This document shows, one piece after another, positions 41,220 through 57,466 of a stretch of DNA of 64,000 bases. Source of the DNA: Adiantum capillus-veneris (Eukaryota; Streptophyta; Polypodiopsida; Polypodiales; Pteridaceae); contig CM043960.1 of assembly GCA_014529385.2 (NCBI GenBank), positions 30,691,396-30,755,395 on the forward strand, in the 5' to 3' direction. The first letter of the stretch is position 1. Each line of letters begins with the position of its first letter. The notes below the pieces were generated by a model, which was given only the letters and a program-made list of their open reading frames with translations, did no database searches and had not been told where the DNA came from. Both the position numbers and the translations under genes were made by a program.

Positions 41220-42540
41220 ATTTCAAGAGAATGTGACGAAAAGACTTACGACAAATTTTTTGGGACAATTTCAACACAGTTTTTCCTTGTTATATGAGCA
41301 AAAACTCAAAATAATATGCGACAAAATCACACTGTGAACAATCAAATGTGCCAAGAATGTGTATGGATGACTCTCGGGAGAAATCTGACTCTGTTTGGAG
41401 ATCAAAATCTCAAGTAAAACTGAGCCAAAAATAGTGCACAAACCAACAAAGAGTAATCATTGGGCATAGCCTTGCATATACTGCTCAAATAAATTGACAG
41501 ATAACTGCCAAGTTGGTGTCAAAATTACCTATATCCATCTATACATAGCCTATGGCGAGGCCACAAAAGGGATCTCTAGCAACCTAATCCACCTCACACT
41601 AGGTAACCCGTCCCCCAGTGCTCGGCTTCAAAAGCCTCACACAACGACCCTCACAAAAGGTTATGCAGACTCAATGACGAGCCACAGTCTCAAAAAGGGA
41701 TCTTTTTGGACCAAGTCTCAAAAAGGTATCTTTTGGACCGAGAGGATTGCCAAAAAACAAGCTAGAAAGTGGCTCCACAATGCCGTACAGTGGAAGTTTC
41801 TGCAACTCAATGTACATGTAATGGTAGTATTTAGTAGTGTAGCACGATCTGCACACAAACAGGTGCCAAAAGAGTGCAAGCAATCTGTACTGATACTTCT
41901 CCTTGAAGGGAGTGAAAGCCGCTCTCAAAAGATCACAGTAGCACCAAAAGTGCTAATCACACATAAATCTCCCAGAAGAACAAGAATCTATCAACCGTAG
42001 CCAAATCTATTAGTGGCAGACACTATATGACAATTTTGACAGCATAACGGCATAAAATGGCTCACAAAACCAAAAGACCAGCCATGATAAGTAACAATTG
42101 AGAGTGCCTCTCGACCAAAATCTCAAACTCAGTGTACAACACTGCATGTATATCAAGGAATCAGTTGTTCAAAAAAACAATGAGCGTAAAAGCTCCCACA
42201 ATGTGATACATACATGAGAGAGCCAAATGTCTGAAGTAAGAAGCTCAAAATAGGGCTGAAATGGCTGATCCAAATCAGCCCCACAATAGTCTCAAATCTG
42301 TTGTGCGAGAAGATCCACACAATGGTGCACCAATACTTTGCTACTATGTACCTGTAAGCCGACACAGTTATGTTAAAAAAACTCAGAGAAAATAAATCTG
42401 TAAATCACAATAAGCATACATGAAGAAGCACTCCATGTGTGTGTCAAAACACCGCTCGTTGAAGTCAATGCCGATTTTGATGCCGATGTCAAAAGCCGAG
42501 AAGGTATGTGTGTGTGTGTATGCATGTATACACACACTCT
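41220..42540. other. Unassigned sequence, probably copia leader
   Basis: No convincing gene. Short frames only. The part nearest 41220 is likely the leader of the copia remnant. I could not find an LTR end or primer site. Confidence 0.4.
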
Positions 42541-42573
42541 TGTTGTCTCTACCGCTCTCTTTGATGTCGAAGA

Positions 42574-46969
<4,396 letters not shown>

Positions 46970-47200
46970 AACATGGCTCCAAAGAGAACCAGGGGAAATC
47001 CTCTTACTGAAGAAGAGGATGTTAGCAACAAGCGAAACAAAGCCACTAATGACCATGAAGCTGGGCCTAGCCATAGGCCAACAGAGGAGAGTCTACGGGC
47101 ACCCGCCCCACAACACATAGACGAGCAGTCCAAGTGGATTTCTATTTTGTTCACTAAAAGCTTTTAAAGTTCATTTTAAGTTAAACATTGCATATGTAAG
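46970..47200 (+). repeat. Gag-start-like repeat, copy 1
   Basis: Nearly identical to 56342-56572. Encodes MAPKRTRGNPLTEEEDVSNK and about 45 more codons rich in Lys, Glu and Pro, then stops. The shared sequence continues past the stop to GCATATGTAAGGT, so conservation is at DNA level. It is basic at its start like a gag N terminus. It abuts the left LTR of element D. Confidence 0.65.
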
Positions 47201-48239
47201 GTTAGGAAGGATAAACTGGCTGTAAATGGAAGGTATTTTCCACGAAACCAACGAGCAATGATTTTAAATAGGAAAGAAATGATTGGGTTATGACTGATTG
47301 ACTTAGGAAAGAAATGTTTGACCATCCTTAAGACAGCTTGTCTAAAGGCATCTCTGATTCCTTGGAATTGCTTTACTCCAGGTAATGAGTAATGATAGAA
47401 ATACCATCATGGAAGAGTCGGTTTTCTCAACACACGTGTGGAGTCTTTACCCCGTGCTTGCTTATGTTTATGGATAGTACTTTCAAGTTTATCCTAGAGG
47501 AACCGCCTAGTTGTATGGGCAGCCGGTTGGCGTATGGGCGCCCGGACTTGGGTGATGGATTTTTCCACCCCGGTTTTTATGAATAAGGAATGGGTGCCGT
47601 TTTTCACCCCTATATAGGTGGTCTTAAGACAAGCCAGTACTGGTCAGAGATACTTCAAATGACAGTACCTTGTCTTAAGTCTAAAGATGTTTGTTTCCTA
47701 AAAGAATGTCTTCAATACTGTTTCAAGGGTTGTCTTAATCAAATGCAGTTGTGAAAATTAAAAGGAATCATTGTTTTCATTGTGAAAAGAATGTGGTAGT
47801 AATTAAACAACACAGAAATCATGTGTGAGTGCGGGGTGGTAAGTGGGGATTGACTAAGGTTGTCAATCATGGATGGGTGGACCTGATTAGTCAGATAACT
47901 ATCCATTCTCGTGTGCTAAAATGTTTAGAAACTTCTTCACTTGGAAGAGGAATCCACCAATGGCTATGCCCTCACATATGTTAGGGAGAAAAAAGCGTTG
48001 GCTAAGGAAACCATAATCTGAATGGTGAAGTTATAGGGCCGGAATTTTTTTTTAATGGTTCCGTTCCCAGTGCGAGAGAGGACTAGGTCTCTTTCTAGGG
48101 CTATAAACCTAAATCATTGTCAATGGTAAGGGTTAATCCGCTGTAATTTTTCTTGTTTAAGGACTCTAACTTAATAGGCCTAGAGACCTGTCAATGGTAC
48201 CATCCCGTTTTTGGTGTCGGCGGGATTGGGGACTTTACA
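47195..48239 (+). repeat. Left LTR of element D (start uncertain)
   Basis: The right edge is firm: ACTTTACA followed by AG and the primer site. The left edge may be 47195 (TGTAAGG) or 47221 (TGTAAATGG, which makes TGTAAA...TTTACA inverted ends). CCCTATATAGG near 47609 is a plausible TATA element. No alignable right partner was found. Confidence 0.55.
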
Positions 48240-48241
48240 AG

Positions 48242-48253
48242 TGGTATCAGAGC
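48242..48253 (+). other. Primer binding site, initiator tRNA-Met type
   Basis: TGGTATCAGAGC, the standard plant primer site complementary to initiator tRNA-Met, two bases after the LTR end. Confidence 0.88.
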
Positions 48254-49139
48254 ATGGTTTAATAAGGTCCTGACCTTAGGAGGGTAAAAGTTGAAAAATA
48301 GGCACAAGCTGTATTGCATTTTTAATTATGGTATATTGTGAAATGAGAATTTCCCTATCAATACAGGAAAATATCCGCCAAGCTTACCAAAAGTTTGTGA
48401 TTTTCAACATCATGTTCGAGGCTGCTTGCAGCTCCAACAACTTTGTACTTCGCAAGAGAATCATGCAATTGTTAGATTTAATGTTTTCCCCTCCTTCTAC
48501 ATGGGGAATCAGCTGGTCATAGTTTGGCAGAATTTTCCTGATTGATGCGGGATAGTTAGAAGGGTTGACACTCAATCTTAAAAGACTCAAGTGGGCAGAA
48601 ACACTTCAGACCATCGAAGTTTTCTTTTTCAGTGGGACTGAAGATCCAGATCAGACCATTATTATAGATGGGGTAGAAGTGTCACAAAATCAGTGGGTAT
48701 ATGATCAGATAGCCACAATAATATACCTAGGTAGGATCAGGCCCATGAGGGTAGGCCCAAAGTTTAGGGGACCAAAAGACGTCATATTTTTTGATCCCCT
48801 GTCAGACCCACCAGTGGTAAAGAGGATGTTGATCTAGAGAATTACACATTGTATATAGTAAGAGTCCATCTTGTGCATAGTATGCATCTTCTACATAGTA
48901 TGAGTCCATCTTCTACATAGTATGAGTCAATGTTGTATTAACCTTTGTATATACCATGGTTTTATGACATGCTTGTGTAGTTTAAGTAGGATGGTGATAA
49001 TGATTGTCAGATTTCTTTTTTCATTATTTTAAAAGTATATGGATTAGAAGACTTGTATAACAAAATAAAAGTAGTGTAATCACTAAAAGATTTTCATCAA
49101 TTACAAACTCAGGGAAATGCAAAAAGTCTCTATACTCCC
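48254..49139 (+). other. Element D leader
   Basis: Includes a clean 90-codon frame at 48565-48837 (DQTIIIDGVEVSQNQWVYDQ) that I do not recognise; it may be part of gag or chance. A short tandem repeat, CATCTTCTACATAGTATGAGTC-like, about three and a half units, lies at 48851-48928. Confidence 0.5.
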
Positions 49140-49855
49140 ACCCAGGAAAAGAAACTACTGTTAAAACAAGTTCAACTCCCAACTTTCAAGGGAGAATGAA
49201 CCAACGTAGAACGTGATGCCAAAGCATGGCTCGATGCTATGGATGATTATTTCTTAGCAGCAGGAACTGCTTCGAAAAATCAGGCAATGTTAGGAATGTT
49301 TCGACTCACCGGAGATGCCAAACTCTGGTGAAAACAATACTGTAGAGATAACCCTTCCATTAGTCCCTCTTGGGAAAGAATGGAGTAGGTAGTGAAAGAA
49401 AGATATCTTCCTCCAGCTCACCAAGCTATCAAAATGAATGAATTCTTTGCCCTCAAACAGTTAGGGCTTACTTTGGAAGAGTATTACATCAAATATGTGT
49501 CTTTACAACGTTATGCACCACCAATGACTATGGAACAACAGATTGCTCGTTTTTGTCAGGGTCTAAACAAACCTTTGAGTAACCGCTTGGAAGCTATGAG
49601 ACCCATCTCTATTCAAGATGATCTTCTAAGAGCTAAACCACTTGTAGCAGCTGAAGGAAACCCCCCTACCAGGAGCTATTACAACTACAATAACTTTAGA
49701 GGAAGAGCAAGGGAAAATTATAATCAAGGAAATCAACAGAGGGCAGTGTCAGCTGTAGCCACTATAGAGCAGACCTTTCCGAACATCAGATGCTATGGAT
49801 GCAATAGAATGGGACAATACAGGGGTCAATCCTAAGGGGAAAAATCCTCTAGTTG
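49140..49855 (+). pseudogene. Element D gag
   Basis: Reads LLLKQVQLPTFKGE, stop, then NVERDAKAWLDAMDDYF, FRLTGDAKLW, stop, and from 49392 a clean block KERYLPPAHQAIKMNEFFAL, EEYYIKYVSLQRYAPPMT, IARFCQGLNKPLSNRLEAM. This is the retrotransposon capsid domain. The knuckle reads CYGCNRMGQYRGQS and continues in another frame; His is changed to Gln and the last Cys to Ser. Three stops before 49392 each fit a single C-to-T or G-to-A change (TGA, TGA, TAG). Confidence 0.87.
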
Positions 49856-51905
49856 CTACCGGAACCACTCCTCAGACTCAGATAGGACAAGGAAATAATC
49901 AAAGAGGTAGATCCAATAGAGGACGAGGCAGAGGAAGAGGTAGAGGAGCCAGAGCTTATGCTGCAGTAGGAGATCCTACCTTGCTGGATGAGGCAGATGA
50001 AAGAGCTACTCTTTTTTCCGTCATTGATAACCCTGGAGCTCGGCAACAATATGTTGCCATCCAAACCACTGCAAACAGAGAAGGTGAAAAATTTGAACTA
50101 CTTATAGATTGTGGCAGCACACACTCTTTTCTCTCCCCTAAATGTTTAAGGAAACTTAAATTGAACCAATATCCCACCAAGAAATTAGTAGAAGAACTAG
50201 CAAATGGGAAAGAGGTTCTATCTCAATTTACAGCTGGGGAAGTTGAGTTTGAACTATGGGGAACCCTGACTTCATCTTACTTTCGAGTGCTACCAGTAAG
50301 AATCTATGATGGTATTCTAGGAATGGATTGGTTAATCAAACATCAAGACCAAATTCAATGTGCTCAAGGGAACTTAACCTTCAAAAATCACTTAGGTGAA
50401 GAAACATTAGTACAAGGATTAAATGGGAAGCCCAAGGCTCATTTAGTTAAGGCTAGTCGACTGCTGAAGGGGTTACGTAAAGGGCAACAGATCTTTGTAG
50501 TAAAACTTAATAAGTCAGATGATTCAAGGGACAACACAACCTCAGAATGGCTTAAGGACTTTTCAGATATATTTCCGGAAGATCTCTCAAATTTACCTCC
50601 TCCAAGGGATATAGACCACGAAATAGAAACCTTTCCAGGTAGTGAACCAATTTCAAAAAGACCCTAGAAAATGTCCCTCCCTAAAGCTATTGAATTAAAA
50701 GAACAGCTATGTCAGCTTATTGAACAAGGATTCATAAGACCAAGCATTTCACCTTGGGGAGCACCTCTTCTAGTCCAAAAGAAGAAGGATGCATCTTTAC
50801 ATCTCTGCATCGATTATAGGGTGCTTAACCAGGTATCAATAAAGAATAAGTACCCTATTCCTCGCATCAATGAATTGCTTGATAGATTACATGGAGCCAA
50901 GGTATTCACAAAAATTGATCTCAGATCAGGTTACCATCAAATCCAGATTAAGGAGGCAGATATTTACAAAACTACTTTCAACACCCGGTATGGGCATTAT
51001 CAGTACATCGTGATGCCTTTTGGTCTTACAAATGCTCCAGCTACTTTTAACCGTCTCATGCAAGATATATTCAGAGAATATCTGGATGATTTTGTGTTGG
51101 TGTTTTTCAATGATATCCTGGTATATTCCAAGGATGAAAAAGAGCATGAAGGCCATGTACGTAAAGTACTTCATCTTCTACGCCAACATCAGTTATATGC
51201 CAAGATGAGTACATGTGTGTTTTCACACCAGAAGTTAATTATCTTGGTTTTATACTAAACCCTGAAGGAATTTCAGTAGACCCCGCAAAGATTAAAGATA
51301 TAATAGACTGGCCACAACCCAAAATGGTCAGTGAGATTCAAGGATTTTTGGGCATTACAGGATGGTATAGAATCTTCGTCAAAGATTATGCAGTTATTGC
51401 CGCACCCTTGACGCAGCTACTTAAAAAGACAGCCAAACTTACATGGGGAAAAGAGCAGGAGGATTGTTTCCTCAAACTAAAACAAAATCTCACATCAGCA
51501 CCTGTACTCAAACTTCCTGACTTCACTCAAGAGTTTGAAGTAGTAACAGATGCCAATAGTCTTGCTATAGGAGGAGTCTTAAACCAAGAAGGAAGACCAG
51601 TCGCCTTTACTTCTCGAAAATTAAGAATCCACGCGATGAATTATCCAACTCATGATCTGGAACTCTTAACTATCATCCATGCTCTAAAACTCTAGAGGCA
51701 CTATCTTCTAGGAGGGAAGTTCCAGTTAATCACCGATCATCAGAGTTTAAAATGGATTTTCTCACAAGCAACACTCAACATGAGGCAAAGAAGATGGATA
51801 GAACTCCTACAGAAATATGACTTTGAAATAAAATATAAACCAGGAAAGAGAATGTGGTTGCTGACGCTCTTAGCCGTAAGGTTTTTCTTGGGGCTATTTC
51901 CACAG
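49849..51905 (+). pseudogene. Element D protease, RT and RNase H
   Basis: An Arg-Gly-rich stretch (RGRGRGRGAR, about residue 43) precedes the protease: FELLIDCGSTHSFLSPKC, with DCG in place of DSG, and YDGILGMDWLIKHQDQIQC. RT from 50671: [68 protein letters not shown] and [13 protein letters not shown]. The catalytic box is FFND, not FxDD. After a frameshift, [18 protein letters not shown] and FLGITGWYRIF (51213-51695), then RNase H FEVVTDANSLAIGGVL and, past a stop, ITDHQSLKWIF and ADALSRK. At least four breaks. Confidence 0.93.
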
Positions 51906-53370
51906 TCGACAATCCAATCCTAAACAAGGTTAAGGAGACTTCCCTGGAAGATAAGCATTATCAAGAACTTCTACAGTTTATCAATCAACAGGACCTAAAG
52001 GAGAAAGAGAAAGACAGAATCAAGGATTATTCACTTGAGGATGGGCTTCTCTATTATAAATATTGGCTTTACATTCCTAAAAATCCAACACTAAAGGAGC
52101 TAATCCTTTATGAAGGACACAACGCTCCAGTTGCCGGCCATCCTGGTTATGCAAAGACCCTTAACGCCATAAAGAAAATCTATTTATGGCCAGGAATGAA
52201 AGGTGATATACTTCGCTACATCAGAAAATGTCTTTCCTGTCAAAGGATTAAGGTTGAATGAGTAATGATGCCAGGGAAACTTCAATCTCTGGACGTTCCT
52301 CAAATGAAAGTGGGAACTCATTAGCATGGACTTTGTAACAGGCCTTCCCACTGTTCAAGGGGGTTACGACTCCATTATGGTGGTAGTAGATATGATGACT
52401 AAAGTATCCCATTTGATGCCTGTAAAAACAACTTACACTGCATCGGACATAAGCCGTCTCTTTATCAAAGAGATCTTCAGATTACACGGGCTTCCTAAGA
52501 GAATAGTCAGTGACAGAGATGCAAAATTCACTTCAAAATTCTGGAAAGCTTTATTTGAATTCTTAGGAAGTCGGCTATGTTTCAGTACATCCTATCACCC
52601 CCAGACAGAAAGCCAGACAGAAAGAGTGAATCAAGTTATTGAAGACATCCTTAAAGCCTATTGTGGTAGAGAACCCCGGAAATGGATCCAATTTCTTCCT
52701 TTGGTGGAATTCGCTTATAACTCTTCCTTTCATAAAAGCATTGGGATGTCACCATTTAATGCTCTTTATGGGCATGAATGTATATCACCCCTAAACTTTT
52801 CTGACCCTACTACAAGAGTAGAAGCTTCAAAGCAAATGTTGGAACAAAATGGATGCCCAAACCAAAGCCATAAGACAAGATATTCAGGCAGCCAAGGACC
52901 GCTAGAAACAGTATGCTGATAAAAAACGGTCTGATCGGGTTTTCAAACAAGGAGATAAAGTATTCGTAAGGGTACGGCCAAAAAGAAGCACTCTATCCTT
53001 GGGAAAATACAAAAAACTAAGCCCCAGATATTGTGGACCTTATGAAGTGATTAAAGTAATCAGTGATCAAGCTTACAAACCAAAATTTCCTGAGCACCTC
53101 AAGGTCCATAATATATTCCATATCAGTCTTCTAAAACCCTACATCCCGAATCCAAATCACACTCTAGATGACGAGCAGATTGTGATGCAGAAGGAGGGAA
53201 TTCTTGAACTCCAACCAGATTGTATTCTCGACACTAGGGAAATGAGTTTCAGGAATAGAGTTATCAGAGAACATTTAGTAAAATGGAAGGACTACCCCAC
53301 TGAAGACGCCACCTGAGAGGATGAAGTAACACTTCGCAAAGATTTTCCCAATTTTGGTTGAGATGAGGAC
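51854..53370 (+). pseudogene. Element D integrase and chromodomain
   Basis: LILYEGHNAPVAGHPGYAKT and CLSCQR give the HHCC zinc region (51854-52261), ended by TGA where CGA (Arg) is expected. The catalytic core (52326-52919) has Asp in MDFVTGLPT, Asp in IVSDRDAKFTS and Glu in ESQTERVNQVIED. Downstream pieces include KYKKLSPRYCGPYEVIKVI and HNIFHISLLKPYIPNP, then REHLVKWKDYPTEDAT, a chromodomain-type end. Typical chromovirus integrase, broken by two shifts and two stops. Confidence 0.93.
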
Positions 53371-53396
53371 ATCTCAATTCCTTAAGTTGGGGTGAT

Positions 53397-54235
53397 TGTA
53401 AGGTTTCAAGTTTCCGAAACCTTAAAAATTGTACAAAGCTTGTAAAATTAAATGGAAAACCACTGTTGAAGGATTCAAACACGGCTAATCTTGGTATTTT
53501 TGGAATCATAAGCAGAGCTTTACTATGGTTAGTAATTTTCAGAATCAGAATCTGATGAAAACTGAAAAAGTTACAGACCGTGGAAGGTTACAATAGGAAT
53601 TCAATTAGTTAATAAAAATTGGATGGTTTCAGTAATAATTATTAACAAGGATTTCTTACCCTAAGGTTCTAGAATTAATTGGTATTCCAATTTTCATCAT
53701 TAGAAATCAGCAAAATCAATCAAAGTAAATTCTGGAAGGTATGGGGATAGTGTGGAGCTGGGGGAAACCTGCCAGGGACAGATATAGCAGTAGATGGCAC
53801 CATTTGCAAGCTAGGGGACTGCTTGGGGTGTCGAACCCTGCCAGAAACTGCTCGGTGTCCAGAAAAGCAATAAAAGGACCCCCTTCCCTTCATAATTTTT
53901 TAGACTCGGAGCCTTGACACACTCTCTTTCATCTAGAGAGAACGCTACGCAGAAATCACTAGAGATTAAGCTCTAGTTGATTAACGTAAATGGTAATTAG
54001 CGTAATCCTTCTTAATTAGGAAAGCTAGATTAATCTATTTTCTTAATAAATTAAAGATTAGGCCTATGTATACTCATAAATCCTCTCTTAATTAAATATT
54101 CTCTGTTGATTGTTGTAATTAAACTCGGAAATGTTAAGCTAATTAATTATCCTATCATATTAGAGCTGAAATTAGCCAAATTAACCATAAATTAATGGGA
54201 AATATATAAATTAAGCTTATATTAAGTTGAGGTAA
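53397..54235 (+). repeat. LTR-like block with its own primer-site-like end
   Basis: Begins TGTAAGGTTTCAAG right after the purine-rich AAGTTGGGG. Contains AGCAATAAAAGGACCCC near 53864, a plausible TATA/polyA region, then R/U5-like sequence. About 840 bp in, GGTAAGTATCAGAGCTGC resembles the tRNA-Met primer site. So it may serve as both the 3' LTR of D and the 5' LTR of a downstream copy. Boundaries are approximate. Confidence 0.5.
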
Positions 54236-54289
54236 GTATCAGAGCTGCATTAGACAATCATTAAGGTAGGAAAATAAGATAATTTTCTG

Positions 54290-55760
54290 AGTAATTTTCA
54301 TAATTAATTAGGCAGAATTACACTATTTTTTGAGAAAATCAAAAGGGAAAATAATCAAATTGATTCAAAATACTTTGAGTTATTTATTAGTGGTTAATTA
54401 TATGTTAGGAAACCCGTGATAGTTATTTCAAGCTCAGATCATTAATTTACCTAATTACTTTAGCAAAAATACTCTGTTTTTAAGACAAATTAAATAGGAG
54501 AAATTAGTGAATTGATTCAAAATGCTTTAAGTGATTTATTAGTGGTTACTTATATGTTGGGGAACCTGTGATAATTAGGGCAAGCTCAGATAATTAATTT
54601 ATCTAGTTACTTTAGCAAAAATACTCTATTTTTAATACAAATTAAATTAGGGAAATTAGTAAATTGATTCAAAATGATTTTAGTTATTTATCAATGGCTA
54701 ATTATATGTTAAGGATCCCATGATAATTAGGTTAAGCTCAGATAATTAATTTATCTAATTACTTTAGCAAAAATACTCTATTTTTAGGACAAATTAAAGA
54801 GGAGAAATTAGCAAATAGATTCAAAATGAATTGAGTTATTTATCAGAGGTTAATTAGATGTTAGGGAACCTCTGATAATTAGGTCAAGCTCAAATGATTA
54901 ATCTAACTTATTACTTTAGAAGAAATACTTTGCTTTTATGACAAATTAAATAGGGGAAATAAGCAAATAGATTCAAAATGAATTGAATTATTTATTAAAG
55001 GTTAATTAGATGTTACAAAACCTGTAATAATTAGGTCAAGCTCAAATGATTAATCTACCTAATTACTTTAACAGAAATACTTTGTTTTTAGGACAACTTA
55101 AATAGAGGAAATTAGCAAATAGATTCAAAATGAAGAGCTATTTATCAAAGGTTAATTAGATGGTAGGAAACCTGTGATAACTAGTTCAAACTAAGATAAT
55201 TAATTTATCTAATTACTTTAGCAAAAATACTCTGTTTCTTGGACAATTTAAATAGGGAAAATTAGCAAATAAATTCAAATGGAACTGAGTCATTTATCAG
55301 AGGTTAATTAAATGCTAGGTAAGCCATGATAATTAGGTCAAGCTTTTATTTATCTAATTAATTTAGTAAAATTACCCTATTTTTTGGACAATTTAAATAG
55401 GGGAAATTAGCAAATGAACTCAAATGGAATTGAGTTATTTATTAGAGGTTAATTAGATGTTAGGAAACCCGTGATAATTAGGTCATGCTCAAATAATTAA
55501 TTTACCTTACTACTTTGGCAGAATTACTCTGTTTTTAGGACAAATTAAAATGAGAATATTATCAAATTGATTCAAAATGTCTTGACTTATTTATTAGAGG
55601 TTAATTATACTTTAGGGAACCCGTGATATTATGTTACCATCAGATGATTAGTTTACCTAAATATCCCAATAAAATTACATTATTTTTAGGGAAAAATAAA
55701 AGGGTGAATATAGTAAATTAATCCAAAAACCTTTGATATAAATATCAGAGGTAGAACACA
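54290..55760 (+). repeat. AT-rich tandem repeat, about 151 bp x 9-10
   Basis: The phrase (G/A)CAAAAATACTCTGTTTTTAG starts near 54464, 54611, 54768, 54919, 55070, 55218, 55363 and 55515, with degenerate copies at about 54311 and 55666. Spacings run from 145 to 157 bp. Each unit also has GATTCAAAATG, GTTATTTATCAGAGGTTAATTA, GATGTTAGG, CCTGTGATAATTAGGTCAAGCTC and AATTAATTTATCTAATTACTTT in the same order. No coding frame. The array sits between an LTR-like block and a gag-start-like repeat, as a leader would. Confidence 0.92.
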
Positions 55761-56341
55761 CCTTGAGGAATCCATGATAAACACCTTGAGGAATCCTTGA
55801 TAAATCCATGTATCTTAAATAAAAATAACTGATTTTGCGTATACAATGGACAAGGGAAATTAGTAAATGATTTTTTCTAACTACCAAATAAATACCCGAG
55901 GTCCAAAATCACTATTAAAGGGTGGGAAAATTACCTCAACATAAATGGATGGTATAATAAATTACTATTAGTAAAATTTTCCCTAATTTAGACCATAAGT
56001 ATAGGAGAAAAAGGTAATAAATCAAATTTATGGAAATTTCTAAAGATAAAACCTATTCAATTACAATCTAGGATAAGTAATCCATTAGCCGATAGAAATT
56101 TATAACTTACTAAGGCTAAAATGGAATATAGACTAAGGAGAAACCTAGTTAAAGGGCTTCTCAAATTAAATGGCAATTATGGGAAATTACTTATAGCATA
56201 AATAAGTAGCAGGAGGAATATCTCATCAAAAATATTAAAGATACCTACCTACTCCAAAAATTCTTATTTTTTGGTAAACAAGGAAAAATAAGATTATTCA
56301 ATTAAGCTTCTAATGGATTAAGTCTTTTTATAAGGCTGCCA
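55761..56341. other. Non-coding, AT-rich flank of the tandem array
   Basis: No gene or repeat recognised beyond a direct repeat of ACACCTTGAGGAATCC near 55758-55796. Confidence 0.5.
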
Positions 56342-56572
56342 ACATGGATCCAAAGAGAACCAGGGGAAATCCTCTTACTGAAGTAGAGGATGTTAGCAAC
56401 AACCAAAACAAAGCCACTAATGACCATGAAGCTGGGCCTAGCCATAGGCCAACAAAGGAGAGTCTACGGGCACCCACCCCACAACACATAGACGAGTAGT
56501 CCCAGGTGGATTTCTATTTTGTTCACTAAAAGCTTTTAAAGTTCATTTTAAGTTAAACATTGCATACGTAAG
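56342..56572 (+). repeat. Gag-start-like repeat, copy 2
   Basis: Matches 46970-47200 with few differences (MDPKRTRGNPLTEVEDVSNN), but with an in-frame TAG after HIDE. Similarity stops at GTAAGGT in both copies. It is followed at 56640-56810 by GA/CT-rich sequence. Confidence 0.7.
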
Positions 56573-56810
56573 GTCATTAGGAAAAAATTGGACCCCCTTG
56601 GGGCCATGTAAGGATTCCTAATTTTAAGGGATTAAAGCTAATTTTGTAGCTCTCTCTCTAACTTCTCTCTAGATAGGAGAGGGGGGGAAAGTAGGGAATG
56701 AGGGTGGTAAAGTAGGAGGAAGAGGGGGGATAAAGTAGGAGAGAGAGGGGAGTAAAAAGAGAGAGAGGAGTAAAAGTAGAGAGAAGAACCATTCTCTCTC
56801 TACCTATCAC

Positions 56811-57074
56811 CAAACAAAGAGAGTAAGTAGTTATGATAAAATCCACTTTTCAGTTCGTGCATCAATTCACCCCAAAAAGATGACTTTTTTATAAAATCTT
56901 CAAAATGGATCTTTTAAGCTTTCAAAAGGTCCTTATATATATATATATATATATATAGGGATCTTTTTAAAGCTTAAAAGATGCATTTTGAAATTTTATT
57001 AAAAAATAATTTTTTGGGGTGAATTGATGCACGAGCTGAAAAGTGAAAGATGTCATAACTACTTACTCTCTTTG
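56811..57074. repeat. Foldback element 1 (MITE-like), centred on (TA)n
   Basis: Arms of about 120 bp are inverted copies: CAAAGAGAGTAAGTAGTTATGA on the left, its complement at 57053-57074 on the right, with GTGCATCAATTCACCCCAAAAA inside both. The centre is (TA)n at 56933-56957. The arms differ by several substitutions and small indels. No coding capacity. Confidence 0.88.
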
Positions 57075-57254
57075 TGGAATTAATGTAGAGAGGGACCCAA
57101 GGAATTTTAGATTTGGAGCTTATAAAAGCTAGATTCTTCTAAAAGAATACTGTTATAACTCCAAATTCTTTTATAACAGTATTCTTTTAGAAGAATCTAG
57201 CTTTTATAAGCTCCAAATATAAAATTCCTTGGGTCCCTCTCTACATTAATTCCA
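57075..57254. repeat. Foldback element 2, directly abutting element 1
   Basis: Near-perfect inverted repeat with about 83-bp arms: TGGAATTAATGTAGAGAGGG at the left, its complement ending at 57254. The loop is about 14 bases (ACTCCAAATTCTTT). It starts at the very end of foldback element 1. Confidence 0.92.
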
Positions 57255-57466
57255 ATAATAAATAGATAATGCCACATCATCAAAACATCTATCTAATAAA
57301 GCCTAAAAATTAAAATTTTTATAATTTAAAAATTTCCCTCCTTTGAGCTCAAAAATTGAACCTATATATGAAAAAATATATTTTTAAGTCTTTTTATCCC
57401 AAAAATTGTCTGTTTATCCCAAAAAGTATATCTTATCAAATTTTTTCCCCATCATAACTTTTCACC

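Larger units (their letters stand above)
47195..53396 (+). mobile_element. Element D: Ty3 chromovirus
   Basis: Left LTR (about 47195-48239), tRNA-Met-type primer site at 48242, gag at 49140-49855, protease, RT and RNase H to about 51905, integrase and chromodomain to about 53370, then a purine-rich tract (AAGTTGGGG) and an LTR-like block from 53397. Gene order and chromodomain make it a chromovirus. The left LTR and the right block begin alike (TGTAAGGTT) but I could not align them further, so the right block may belong to another copy. Many stops; inactive. Confidence 0.8.

Noticed and set aside
47195..54235. Matched LTR pair of element D
   Set aside because: Both blocks start TGTAAGGTT but I could not align them beyond about 50 bases, so I do not claim a pair.
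54290..55760. CRISPR-like array
   Set aside because: Units are contiguous and similar over their full 151 bp with no unique spacers, and the DNA is plant nuclear.
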